From assembly GCF_020524165.1 (NCBI RefSeq), contig NZ_JAIVKU010000011.1, positions 1-34,176 on the forward strand: DNA of 34,176 nucleotides, given 5' to 3'. The notes beneath the pieces are model-generated. The model was given only the letters and a program-made list of their open reading frames with translations, was not told the DNA's origin and did not search any database. Each line of letters starts with the position of its first letter. Positions within the stretch are counted from its first letter, which is position 1. Below, one piece after another: positions 25,360-33,680 of the stretch. The translations under genes were made by a program, and so were the position numbers. The DNA comes from Guptibacillus hwajinpoensis (GTDB lineage: Bacteria > Bacillota > Bacilli > Bacillales > Guptibacillaceae).

Positions 25360-25722
25360 CTGTATTTCCTCCTTTTCGTTTTTAGACGAGTGGGACGGGA
25401 GGCATAGTGTGACCTTATGTACTCACCTCATTGTAATGGTATGAAGCTTCGAAATTCTTTTGGTGTTATCATCTGTAGGGTGCATTCCCTTTTTCATCCA
25501 GTATAAAACGATTTGTCATACCGATGGTGTCAGCGTAGCATCCGTGAAAAATGAAAATACAGGAAAACGCACTTCTTATTAACGTGACGAAAGACTTTTT
25601 TGTTACAATAAGGTTATGAGTATTCAGACATTTATTCGTGTTACTTTTATGCATAGATGATAGGAAATGAGACCTATTTTTAAGATGTTTAGCGCAGATC
25701 AAGATTATTGGAGGAATTGATT
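25360..25722. other. Divergent intergenic region between the dehydrogenase gene and yeaC
   Basis: These 360 bases contain the sigma-B-like promoter for the minus-strand gene (25484-25509). They should also hold the yeaC promoter on the plus strand. For the latter I see only a possible -10 (TACAAT near 25603) without a good -35. I see no convincing coding potential: the open frame at 25469-25702 on the minus strand lacks a good ribosome binding site and recognisable sequence. Confidence 0.5.
25484..25509 (-). promoter_or_regulatory. Candidate sigma-B promoter of the formaldehyde dehydrogenase-like gene
   Basis: On the minus strand GTTTTA (25504-25509), a 14-base spacer and GGGAAT (25484-25489) match GTTTAA-N14-GGGTAT at five of six bases in each box. 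The leader to the TTG start would be about 115 bases. Confidence 0.55.
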
Positions 25723-26697
25723 ATGAGTTCATCGTACCAGTTTGATGCATATCATCCAGCAGTTAAGCAAGTGATTGAGAATATTGAAAAGGTGATGGTG
25801 GGGAAGCGAGATGTCACTGAGCTAAGTTTAGTTGCGCTACTTGCTGGTAGCCATGTGCTTCTTGAAGATGTACCGGGTGTAGGGAAAACGATGATGGTTC
25901 GTGCCCTGGCAAAATCAGTAGGTGCTCAGTTTAATCGCATCCAGTTTACACCCGATTTACTGCCTTCGGATTTAACGGGTGTTTCGATCTTTAATCAACG
26001 TGAAATGAAATTTGAATTTCGAAAAGGGCCTCTTCTAGGTCATATTATTTTGGCAGATGAAATCAATCGAACGTCACCCAAAACACAGTCAGCTCTTCTT
26101 GAAGGAATGGAAGAGGGGAATGTAACCGTTGATGGAGAAACTCATATTCTCCCACAGCCATTTTTTGTGATGGCGACCCAGAATCCGATTGAATACGAAG
26201 GAACGTATCCACTTCCAGAAGCGCAGCTTGATCGCTTTCTATTGAAGTTACGAATGGGCTACCCTTCTCCGGAAGAAGAGCTTGAGGTTTTAAATCGTAC
26301 CGAGCATGCCCATCCAATTGATTCGATCGGCACCGCTCTTGAGCTTCAAGAACTGCTTGAGATGCAGGAAAAGGTAAAGGCTGTTTTTGTTGATGAGTCG
26401 GTGAAGCAATACATTATTGATATTGTAAGTAGAACAAGAAATAATACGTCGATTTATCTAGGTGCTAGTCCACGTGGTTCTCTTTCTTTGATGAAAGCGT
26501 GTCAGGCGTATGCATTTATGCGCAATCGTGATTACGTTCTACCAGATGACGTGAAATTTTTAGCACCTTATGTCTTATCTCATCGCATCATTCTGAAATC
26601 GGAAGCGGCATTTGAAGGACAGAAGCCTGAAGAGATTATTAAAGAAATCCTTCATCGGGTTCGGGTACCTCTTCGGAGGGAAGAGAAAGTGAAATGA
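25723..26697 (+). CDS. yeaC: MoxR-family AAA+ ATPase
   Basis: MoxR AAA+ ATPases act as chaperones for partner vWA or DUF58 proteins. The 324-residue protein has Walker A GVGKT (52-56, in LLEDVPGVGKTMM), Walker B IILADEINR (108-116), MATQNPIEYEGTYPLPEAQLDRF (sensor 1 and arginine-finger region) and GASPRGSLSL (sensor 2). TTG 25708 is in frame, but its codons overlap the GGAGG ribosome binding site of ATG 25723, the better start. The stop overlaps the next gene by four bases. MoxR, DUF58 and transglutaminase in tandem is a widespread, poorly understood module. Confidence 0.93.
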   Translation: MSSSYQFDAYHPAVKQVIENIEKVMVGKRDVTELSLVALLAGSHVLLEDVPGVGKTMMVRALAKSVGAQFNRIQFTPDLLPSDLTGVSIFNQREMKFEFRKGPLLGHIILADEINRTSPKTQSALLEGMEEGNVTVDGETHILPQPFFVMATQNPIEYEGTYPLPEAQLDRFLLKLRMGYPSPEEELEVLNRTEHAHPIDSIGTALELQELLEMQEKVKAVFVDESVKQYIIDIVSRTRNNTSIYLGASPRGSLSLMKACQAYAFMRNRDYVLPDDVKFLAPYVLSHRIILKSEAAFEGQKPEEIIKEILHRVRVPLRREEKVK

Positions 26698-27944
26698 GAG
26701 ACAAGCTTGCCAATAATAGAGTGTTAAAGTTCTTCTTTTTAGGACTTCTTTTTCTCCTTACTTTTTCTTATGCCATGTTTCAGGGAGGCTTTGTAAGCTG
26801 GTTTCTTTTCTATAGCTTTCTTCCTTTTGTTATCTATTCTTTCCTTCTCATTTTTTACCCACTGAAGGCTATTAGGATGACACGTGATGTGAGCCACACG
26901 GAACTAACAGATGGTCAGGAGTTAACGGTAACGATTCACATCGAACGAAGCAGTCGCTTCCCGCTTTTTTATTTAGTGGTAGAAGACGTACTACCTGAAA
27001 GACTCGTATCCTATGCGAAAGAGGCGTCATCCAACTATCAAAAGCGATCGCTTGCCCTATTGCTACCAATGTTTAGAAAAAAGTTAACTTTTCGCTATAC
27101 CATTCAATCCATTCCAAGAGGAGAGTATCATCTTAAGAAAATCCGCTGTAAGACGGGTGATCTCTTTGGGTTTATTCAACATGAAAATGTGATCGAGAAA
27201 GAGCATGCGATTTATGTTCTTCCAAACTATCAAGAAATCTCGTGGTCTCCTTATAATCAGCAGCTTTCAGGGACAAGACCTTCTCCAAGAAAAGCAGATT
27301 TAGACTATTCAACAGCTGTAAGTGTGCGAGATTACGTACCTGGAGACAAACTGTCGTGGATTGACTGGAAAGCAACAGCGCGCGGTTCCAAATTACTCAC
27401 GAAGCAATTTGAACAGCAAATTAGTCAGGACTACATGGTGTTTCTTGATCGAGAAACGGCACACTACGGTCGGGTCGAATCTCCTTTATTTGAGAAAGCG
27501 GTAAGACTTGCTGCTTCTGTAACAAATGCTGCATTAAAACAAAATGCAATGATTGGTCTTGTTTCTTCCGGAAAGGATCATTCAGTATTAAGCATTAATG
27601 GAGGAAAGGCACAACGAAGGAGAGTGTTTCATCACCTTGCCCGCGTTCAAGCAAATGGGAGTACGACATTTGATACGGTCGTAAAAAGAGAAGCGCATCA
27701 TTTTCCGGCAGGAACAGGCGTGTTAATGATTAGTCCTTCACTCGAAGGTTCCTTCACCTCTACGTTAAAAGAGCTCGTTGCCCGAAAGGTCCAAGTTGAG
27801 TTCTTTTATGTGACTGAGCACATTACGTTGGAACAACAAGCTGAAATTAACCAGCTCATGCAATATGGAATTAAGGCTAACGTGATTGTAGGAAATTCAT
27901 TTAATCAGGAATTAAAAGGGGGTGGGAAGCGTGTCACAAGCTAA
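26694..27944 (+). CDS. yeaD: DUF58 domain membrane protein
   Basis: This 416-residue protein has two N-terminal membrane helices (about 12-55). A beta-rich region follows, then the DUF58 signature VRDYVPGDKLSWIDWKATAR at about 210-230, leading into a vWA-like fold (FLDRETAHYG onwards). The family partners MoxR ATPases. Its start ATG overlaps the yeaC stop (ATGA), and its end overlaps the next gene by 14 bases, so the three proteins are translationally coupled. Biochemical function is unknown. Cell-envelope or stress-related complex assembly is the usual inference. Confidence 0.9.
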   Translation: MRDKLANNRVLKFFFLGLLFLLTFSYAMFQGGFVSWFLFYSFLPFVIYSFLLIFYPLKAIRMTRDVSHTELTDGQELTVTIHIERSSRFPLFYLVVEDVLPERLVSYAKEASSNYQKRSLALLLPMFRKKLTFRYTIQSIPRGEYHLKKIRCKTGDLFGFIQHENVIEKEHAIYVLPNYQEISWSPYNQQLSGTRPSPRKADLDYSTAVSVRDYVPGDKLSWIDWKATARGSKLLTKQFEQQISQDYMVFLDRETAHYGRVESPLFEKAVRLAASVTNAALKQNAMIGLVSSGKDHSVLSINGGKAQRRRVFHHLARVQANGSTTFDTVVKREAHHFPAGTGVLMISPSLEGSFTSTLKELVARKVQVEFFYVTEHITLEQQAEINQLMQYGIKANVIVGNSFNQELKGGGKRVTS

Positions 27945-30099
27945 TGAAAAAACAGACTGGCTTCACGCTCTTCTCCTCTACGGTTTAGGTTTTCTTTTAT
28001 TCTGGGAATGGCTAAGGCCTCTCTCAATCATTTCGGATACAGGTCAATCTGAAATTTTCATTTTATTTACAGCATTTTTGTTTTTGCTCTCGTATTTTCA
28101 ACTGCCATTTTGGCTGTCCTTTCCGGTCAAGGGAATCGCTATGGTTTATGCCTTGCATGAAATGTTTTTTCCTGGCTCTTTCTTTGACTTTTTGTGGCTT
28201 AATTACTTTCTGTCGGACTTTTCTCAGAATGTAGGTTTTTTATTCGATGGCCGATTTGATAGCCTTTCGAATGTTTTTCGAACGTTTTTGTTTTTTATTT
28301 TACTTTGGCTCATTAGCTACTTGATGCAGTATTGGCTGATTCAAACAAGACGGATCTTCTTATTTCTATTAGTGACGATTGTTTACATTTCAGTGATTGA
28401 TACGTTCACAACTTATGAAGCCGACCAGGCGATTATTCGCATTGTCATTATCGGTTTTATACTACTTGGTTTACTGCAAATCCTCCGCATTCAAGAACAG
28501 GAAGGTGTTTCATTTTCGAAAGGCCGCTTCCCTGTCTACTGGCTCATGCCACTTGTCGTTGTCATTGCGTTCTCCTCTTTATTTGGTTATATTGCGCCCA
28601 AAGCAGAACCTCAGTGGCCAGATCCTGTCCCTTTCTTGAAAAAAACGACCGGGGATGACGGAGAAGGAAAGAATGGGAACGGTATTAGCAAGATTGGTTA
28701 CGGAGAGGATGATTCTCAGCTTGGTGGCCCATTTGTGATGGACGATACGTCCGTATTCACCGCACAAATTAAGGATCGAGGCTACTGGCGAGTTGAAACG
28801 AAGGATGTCTACACTGGAAAAGGGTGGGAGTCTTCCGTACGTGACCGCGTGATGTTTGAAGGGAGTACAGAAACGTTATTTGAAGATGACGTGGAAGTAG
28901 AAGCCTTTGATATGAAGATGAACATGACAGGAAATGAAGAATTTGATTTCATCGTTCATCCTGGCCAGGTAACTTCTATTGAAACAGGGAAAGACGTACA
29001 GCTCCTGGAAAACCCCTTAACTGGAAAGGTGTTTACGCAAAATCTTGGTGAATCAGTTGTACTTGATAATTATAATTTAGAATATGAATCACCTACATTT
29101 TCAGAAAAAATGTTACGAGAAGCATCGACTGAATATCCAGAACGACTTGCGGATACGTATCTTCAATTACCTGAAACTCTTCCAGAAAGAGTTGGAGCTC
29201 TTGCTGAAGAGATAACGAGTGAAGAGGATAACCCTTATGATAAAGCACGCGCAATTGAAAATTACTTCGTCGGAAATGGGTTTGTGTATGAAACAACAGA
29301 TGTGGCCGTTCCAGGCGAAAATGATGACTATGTTGATCAGTTTCTTTTTGAAACGCAGCTCGGTTACTGTGATAATTTCTCAAGTTCGATGACCGTTCTT
29401 TTGAGAAGCCTCGGCATTCCAGCGAGATGGGTGAAAGGATTTACGGAAGGCGAATTTGTTGCCGCAGCAGGTGACTATCGTGAATACGAAGTAACGAATA
29501 ATAATGCGCATTCATGGGTCGAAGCTTATTTTCCTGAAGTAGGATGGGTTCCTTTTGAACCAACCCGTGGTTTCTCGAACCAGGCTGACTTTGTAAGTGA
29601 TTATAGTGATGATGAAGCGTCAAATACGGAAACATCGGATCCAGCTCAAGCTGAGGAAGAACAGGCACAGCAACAAGAGCAGCTGCCACAGGAAGAGGCA
29701 GCATCAGGATCGTCATCGGCTCCATTTGAATGGTCGATGTGGTATACGGTTGTGCTCATTGTGATCTTTCTTCTTCTGTGCTACGTCGTTCTTAAAAACT
29801 ATAAGAAATGGTTAAAGCGATTGATCATTTCTAAATATAAGAAACGGGATGATGATAAAGCATTATCTGAAGCTTACTTTCGACTGCTATGGTTGCTCGA
29901 CTTGCACGGTATTAAACGTGGCGCTAACCAGACACTGAGAGAGTATGCTGTTCAAGTTGATCAGAAGCTTCGTACAAAAGATATGAAAGAATTAACCCGT
30001 CGGTATGAAGAAAATTACTATCGCGGCAAAACGAATAATGACGGCTGGGATGAAATGAAGAAATTGTGGGAAAATTTAATTAAAAAGATGCAATCTTGA
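27931..30099 (+). CDS. yebA: Transglutaminase-like membrane protein (YebA type)
   Basis: This 722-residue protein has an N-terminal bundle of about six or seven membrane helices (to about 215), then an extracytoplasmic region with a transglutaminase-like papain fold. Next come a Gln/Glu-rich linker (about 565-600), a last membrane helix near 605-625 and a basic cytoplasmic DUF4129-like tail. Catalytic Cys480 is in LGYCDNFSSSM and His527 in NAHSWVEAY. The third position has Glu543 (WVPFEPTRGF), where many relatives have Asp. GTG 27922 is in frame, but AAGGGGGTGG fits GTG 27931 better. It completes the MoxR-DUF58-transglutaminase operon. Its stop codon lies in the -35 box of the guaA promoter. 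Confidence 0.9.
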   Translation: MSQANEKTDWLHALLLYGLGFLLFWEWLRPLSIISDTGQSEIFILFTAFLFLLSYFQLPFWLSFPVKGIAMVYALHEMFFPGSFFDFLWLNYFLSDFSQNVGFLFDGRFDSLSNVFRTFLFFILLWLISYLMQYWLIQTRRIFLFLLVTIVYISVIDTFTTYEADQAIIRIVIIGFILLGLLQILRIQEQEGVSFSKGRFPVYWLMPLVVVIAFSSLFGYIAPKAEPQWPDPVPFLKKTTGDDGEGKNGNGISKIGYGEDDSQLGGPFVMDDTSVFTAQIKDRGYWRVETKDVYTGKGWESSVRDRVMFEGSTETLFEDDVEVEAFDMKMNMTGNEEFDFIVHPGQVTSIETGKDVQLLENPLTGKVFTQNLGESVVLDNYNLEYESPTFSEKMLREASTEYPERLADTYLQLPETLPERVGALAEEITSEEDNPYDKARAIENYFVGNGFVYETTDVAVPGENDDYVDQFLFETQLGYCDNFSSSMTVLLRSLGIPARWVKGFTEGEFVAAAGDYREYEVTNNNAHSWVEAYFPEVGWVPFEPTRGFSNQADFVSDYSDDEASNTETSDPAQAEEEQAQQQEQLPQEEAASGSSSAPFEWSMWYTVVLIVIFLLLCYVVLKNYKKWLKRLIISKYKKRDDDKALSEAYFRLLWLLDLHGIKRGANQTLREYAVQVDQKLRTKDMKELTRRYEENYYRGKTNNDGWDEMKKLWENLIKKMQS

Positions 30100-30124
30100 C
30101 CGTTGTATAGACGGTTGATAGAAT
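30096..30124 (+). promoter_or_regulatory. Sigma-A promoter of guaA
   Basis: TTGACC (30096-30101), 17 bases, TAGAAT (30119-30124). The -35 box overlaps the TGA stop codon of yebA. The predicted transcript starts near 30131, just ahead of the guanine riboswitch. Confidence 0.75.
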
Positions 30125-30153
30125 GAATCCATAGTTTGAACAGTAAGTTGTAA

Positions 30154-30224
30154 CCTTCGTATATCCCTGGGAATAAGGCCCAGAAGTCTCTACCGGATCA
30201 CCGTAAATGATCTGACTATGAAGG
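30154..30224 (+). ncRNA. Guanine riboswitch aptamer upstream of guaA
   Basis: P1 is CCTTCGTA (30154-30161) with TATGAAGG (30217-30224). P2 is CTGGG/CCCAG with loop AATAAGG, and P3 is GGATCA/TGATCT with loop CCGTAAA. J2/3 reads GTCTCTACC. In xpt numbering the ligand contacts U22, U47, U51 and C74 are all present. C74, in GACTAT, indicates guanine rather than adenine. U48 is C here. The 3' strand of P1 overlaps an antiterminator, so the logic is transcriptional OFF with guanine. Confidence 0.93.
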
Positions 30225-30287
30225 CAGATATTCCTAGTATACGTCAGGATTCTGCCTTTGTACCATGGCAGAGTTCTGGCTTTTTTA
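30220..30287 (+). terminator. Antiterminator/terminator of the guaA riboswitch
   Basis: GAAGGCAGA (30220-30228) can pair with TCTGCCTTT (30251-30259) as antiterminator. The terminator pairs GTCAGGATTCTGCC (30243-30256) with GGCAGAGTTCTGGC (30267-30280), using G-U wobbles, followed by six T residues. The antiterminator shares bases with P1 of the aptamer, so bound guanine favours termination before guaA. Confidence 0.85.
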
Positions 30288-30385
30288 TATAACCTGGAGG
30301 TAAAGGTCGAAAAGCTTATTAATCTTTCGTTTTTTATTCGATTTTGGAAATGCTACTAGAGACTAAATAGAAGTGAGGGAATTAG

Positions 30386-31924
30386 ATGTTAGAAGAACAG
30401 GAATCCATTATTGTGCTCGATTTTGGCGGGCAGTATAACCAACTCATTGCGAGACGTATACGTGATCTTGGCGTTTTTAGTGAATTGCATCCGAATACGA
30501 TTACGGCTGAAGAAGTTAAGAAGATTAACCCGAAAGGTATCATTTTCTCAGGTGGCCCGAACAGTGTATACGGAGAAGGTGCACCGCGCTGTGATGAAGA
30601 AATTTTCGAACTCGGTATTCCGGTTCTTGGAATCTGTTATGGTATGCAGTTGATGACGCACCACTTTGGTGGAAGTGTCGAAGCAGCAACACATCGTGAG
30701 TACGGAAAGGCAATGCTAACGATTAACGATAAGTCTCCTTTATATGATGGCCTTCCAGAAGAACAATCTGTATGGATGAGTCACGGTGATCTAGTAAAAG
30801 CTCCGCCAGAAGGATTTGATGTAGCTGCAACGAATCCATCATGTCCAGTAGCTGCAATGAGTGACGCTTCTCGTCATCTTTATGGCGTTCAATTCCATCC
30901 TGAAGTTCGTCATACAGAGTATGGGAATGAACTGCTAAAGAATTTTGTGTACAAGGTTTGTGAGTGCAAAGGCGAATGGTCAATGGAAAACTTCATTGAT
31001 GAGCAAATCGATACAATTCGTGAGGCGGTAGGACATAAAAAAGTTCTTTGTGCGCTAAGTGGAGGAGTTGATTCTTCTGTAGTAGCCGCATTAATTCACC
31101 GAGCGATTGGTGACCAACTAACATGTATGTTTGTTGATCATGGCCTTCTTCGTAAGGGTGAGGCAGACAGCGTCATGAAAACCTTTGGTGAAGGATTCGA
31201 CATGAACCTGATCAAAATTGATGCAGCCGACCGTTTTCTTACAAAGCTCAAAGGCGTAACGGATCCAGAGAAGAAACGTAAAATTATTGGTAACGAGTTT
31301 ATCTATGTGTTTGAAGAAGAGTCTGAAAAGCTAGAAGACATGTCCTTCTTAGCGCAAGGAACGCTTTATACAGACATCGTTGAGAGTGGAACAGCCACTG
31401 CTCAAACGATTAAATCTCACCATAACGTAGGTGGGTTGCCTGAAGATATGAAGCTTGATTTAATTGAGCCGTTAAATATGCTTTTCAAAGATGAGGTTCG
31501 CAAAGTAGGGACAGAGCTTGGCCTTCCTGACGAAATCGTTTGGAGACAGCCATTCCCAGGTCCGGGTCTTGGTATCCGTGTCATCGGAGAAGTGACGGAA
31601 GAAAAGTTAAAAGTCGTTCGTGAATCGGATGCGATTCTTCGTGATGAAATTAAAAAGGCAGGTCTTGATCGTGATATCTGGCAGTATTTCACTGCGCTTC
31701 CTGATTTCAGAAGTGTAGGGGTAATGGGAGATGCAAGAACTTACGATTACACGATCGGTGTTCGTGCTGTAACATCTATTGATGGAATGACCTCTGATTG
31801 GGCGCGTATACCATTTGAAGTTCTTGAAATTATTTCTACAAGAATTGTCAATGAAGTAGACCATGTTAACCGAGTCGTGTACGACATTACATCAAAGCCA
31901 CCTGCTACCATTGAGTGGGAATAA
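30386..31924 (+). CDS. guaA: GMP synthase (glutamine-hydrolysing)
   Basis: GuaA converts XMP to GMP with ATP and glutamine. The 512-residue protein has an N-terminal class I glutamine amidotransferase domain: nucleophile Cys84 in GICYGMQLM, then the catalytic His and Glu in VQFHPEVRHTEYG. An ATP-pyrophosphatase domain follows with the P-loop ALSGGVDSSVV. The C-terminal dimerisation domain ends PPATIEWE, as usual. ATG 30386 follows GTGAGGG. It has its own promoter and a guanine riboswitch, so end-product guanine should shut it down. pbuG follows under a similar switch. Confidence 0.97.
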   Translation: MLEEQESIIVLDFGGQYNQLIARRIRDLGVFSELHPNTITAEEVKKINPKGIIFSGGPNSVYGEGAPRCDEEIFELGIPVLGICYGMQLMTHHFGGSVEAATHREYGKAMLTINDKSPLYDGLPEEQSVWMSHGDLVKAPPEGFDVAATNPSCPVAAMSDASRHLYGVQFHPEVRHTEYGNELLKNFVYKVCECKGEWSMENFIDEQIDTIREAVGHKKVLCALSGGVDSSVVAALIHRAIGDQLTCMFVDHGLLRKGEADSVMKTFGEGFDMNLIKIDAADRFLTKLKGVTDPEKKRKIIGNEFIYVFEEESEKLEDMSFLAQGTLYTDIVESGTATAQTIKSHHNVGGLPEDMKLDLIEPLNMLFKDEVRKVGTELGLPDEIVWRQPFPGPGLGIRVIGEVTEEKLKVVRESDAILRDEIKKAGLDRDIWQYFTALPDFRSVGVMGDARTYDYTIGVRAVTSIDGMTSDWARIPFEVLEIISTRIVNEVDHVNRVVYDITSKPPATIEWE

Positions 31925-31966
31925 ACACGAACAAAAGATATTAAAATAGATAAAATGTTCGTGTTT
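31923..31966 (+). terminator. Probable terminator of guaA
   Basis: AAACACGAACA (31923-31933) pairs perfectly with TGTTCGTGTTT (31956-31966) across a 22-base loop. The trailing T run is short, so it may be a weak terminator. It overlaps the guaA stop codon. Confidence 0.6.
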
Positions 31967-31970
31967 TGTG

Positions 31971-31999
31971 TTGACGGCACGTAAGATAGCTGATACACT
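31971..31999 (+). promoter_or_regulatory. Sigma-A promoter of pbuG
   Basis: TTGACG (31971-31976), 17 bases, TACACT (31994-31999), five bases after the guaA hairpin and about 27 bases before the riboswitch aptamer. Confidence 0.75.
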
Positions 32000-32026
32000 A
32001 CAAAAGTAAATAAATAGAACGACCAT

Positions 32027-32097
32027 CCATCGTATAACATCGGGAATAAGGCCCGAAAGTCTCTACCAGGTTACCGTAAATAACCTGACTACGAAGG
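32027..32097 (+). ncRNA. Guanine riboswitch aptamer upstream of pbuG
   Basis: P1 is CCATCGTA (32027-32034) with TACGAAGG (32090-32097), with one A-A mismatch. P2 is TCGGG/CCCGA with loop AATAAGG, and P3 is AGGTTA/TAACCT with loop CCGTAAA. J2/3 is GTCTCTACC. C74 is C32089, so guanine (or hypoxanthine) is the predicted ligand. Loops and J2/3 are identical to the guaA aptamer while the stems differ with compensating changes. Confidence 0.93.
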
Positions 32098-32170
32098 AAA
32101 CAGAGAAAGTAGTGAAAGGGTGTGCTCATGTAGCACCTCTCGATCTGCCATCCCTTTTCCTAATTAGTCC

Positions 32171-32200
32171 GCTCCGGGTAGAGAACCCGGGGCTTTTTTC
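32171..32200 (+). terminator. Terminator of the pbuG riboswitch
   Basis: GCTCCGGGT (32171-32179) pairs with ACCCGGGGC (32185-32193, one T-G pair), followed by six T residues. It lies 73 bases after the aptamer, farther than usual. GGTAGAGA (32177-32184), in its 5' arm and loop, is fully complementary to TCTCTACC (32060-32067) in J2/3 of the aptamer. Confidence 0.85.
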
Positions 32201-32296
32201 TTTTTCGTGAATTGTTACTATTCTCTTGCAAAGAATAAAACAAAGAGTACGAAGCTGTTAGAAAGATGGATGAAGGGAATAAGGGGGAATGAAGGA

Positions 32297-33592
32297 ATGG
32301 ATCGTTTTTTTCGCTTTCAAGAGCATAATACAACATATAGAAAAGAAACAATTGCAGGATTAACAACATTCTTATCAATGGCTTACATTCTATTTGTTAA
32401 CCCAGCTGTGCTGGCTGATGCAGGAATGGATCAAGGGGCCGTATTTACTGCCACAGCTCTTGCTGCGGCGCTTGGTACTTTAATTATGGGTGTGCTAGCA
32501 GGGTATCCCATCGCACTAGCACCAGGGATGGGCTTGAATGCATTTTTCACATATTCAGTTGTAACCGTGATGGGCGTACCGTGGGAAACAGCGCTTGCGG
32601 GTGTACTCGTTTCAGGAATTATCTTTATTATTATTACCATTTTTAAAATTAGAGAAATGATTATTAATGCGATTCCAATGGAATTAAAATACGCAGCAGC
32701 AAGCGGGATTGGCCTGTTTATTGCCTTTATCGGTCTTCAAAGTGCAGGGATTGTTCAAAATAACGATTCGACGTTAGTACAACTAGGGGATCTTCTTGCA
32801 GGGCCGACGTTGCTTGCGGTATTCGGATTAATTATTACTGTTATCTTAATGGTTCGTAACGTAACTGGGGGGATTTTCTATGGAATGGTGATTACAGCCA
32901 TCGTAGGAATGATCTTTAACCAGGTGCCGCTTCCGAGCGGGATTGTAGGAAGTGTGCCAAGCCTTGAACCAACGTTCGGCGTTGCTTTTGGTCATCTTGG
33001 TGATTTATTTACAATCGATATGCTAGTCGTTGTCTTAACGTTCTTATTTGTCGATTTCTTTGACACGGCAGGTACGTTAATTGCCGTAGCAACGCAAGCT
33101 GGTATTATGAAAGATAACAAACTTCCAAGAGCAGGAAAGGCTTTATTTGCAGATTCATCTGCAACAGTTCTTGGTGCTGTACTTGGTACGTCAACAACGA
33201 CAGCTTATATTGAATCTTCATCAGGAGTAGCAGCAGGTGGTCGAACTGGTTTTACTTCTGTGGTAACAGCATTATTTTTCTTGCTTGCATTATTTTTCTC
33301 TCCATTACTAGCAGTCGTGACACCTTCCGTCACAGCACCAGTGTTAATTATCGTAGGTGTTCTGATGGTGAGTGTACTCGGTAACATCGAGTGGAAGCGA
33401 TTTGAAATTGCGGTTCCAGCATTCTTAACCATTATTGCCATGCCACTAACCTATAGTATCGCAACAGGAATTGCGCTTGGGTTCGTCATGTACCCGATCA
33501 CGATGGTTGTGAAAGGGGAGGGGAAGAACATTCATCCAATTATGTACGGATTGTTCTTCGTCTTTATCGCCTATTTTGTATTTTTAGCATAG
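32297..33592 (+). CDS. pbuG: Guanine/hypoxanthine permease (NCS2/AzgA family)
   Basis: PbuG imports guanine and hypoxanthine. The 431-residue protein has a dozen or more hydrophobic segments. It carries the AzgA-type motifs TTFLSMAYILFVNP, GYPIALAPGMGLNAFF and FVDFFDTAGTLIAVATQAG, and the later GTSTTTAYIESSSGVAAGGRTG. The frame runs upstream to 32207, but AGGGGGAATGAAGGA precedes ATG 32297, and the resulting MDRFFRF start fits relatives. The gene has its own promoter and riboswitch, so it is induced when guanine is scarce. Order guaA-pbuG is as I recall for B. subtilis. Confidence 0.94.
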   Translation: MDRFFRFQEHNTTYRKETIAGLTTFLSMAYILFVNPAVLADAGMDQGAVFTATALAAALGTLIMGVLAGYPIALAPGMGLNAFFTYSVVTVMGVPWETALAGVLVSGIIFIIITIFKIREMIINAIPMELKYAAASGIGLFIAFIGLQSAGIVQNNDSTLVQLGDLLAGPTLLAVFGLIITVILMVRNVTGGIFYGMVITAIVGMIFNQVPLPSGIVGSVPSLEPTFGVAFGHLGDLFTIDMLVVVLTFLFVDFFDTAGTLIAVATQAGIMKDNKLPRAGKALFADSSATVLGAVLGTSTTTAYIESSSGVAAGGRTGFTSVVTALFFLLALFFSPLLAVVTPSVTAPVLIIVGVLMVSVLGNIEWKRFEIAVPAFLTIIAMPLTYSIATGIALGFVMYPITMVVKGEGKNIHPIMYGLFFVFIAYFVFLA

Positions 33593-33601
33593 TGAGTTTA
33601 A

Positions 33602-33632
33602 AAGCAGCCGAGAAAAACGGCTGCTTTTTTTA
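33602..33632 (+). terminator. Terminator of pbuG
   Basis: AAGCAGCCG (33602-33610) pairs with CGGCTGCTT (33618-33626), followed by T residues. Confidence 0.92.
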
Positions 33633-33680
33633 TGAAGAGGAACAAGTTGTTACTGAATAGGTTATTGTTTGGGGAAGTGC

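Noticed and set aside
25469..25702. Minus-strand open frame of 77 codons upstream of yeaC.
   Set aside because: No good ribosome binding site, unremarkable composition, and it overlaps the sigma-B-like promoter and the expected yeaC promoter region.
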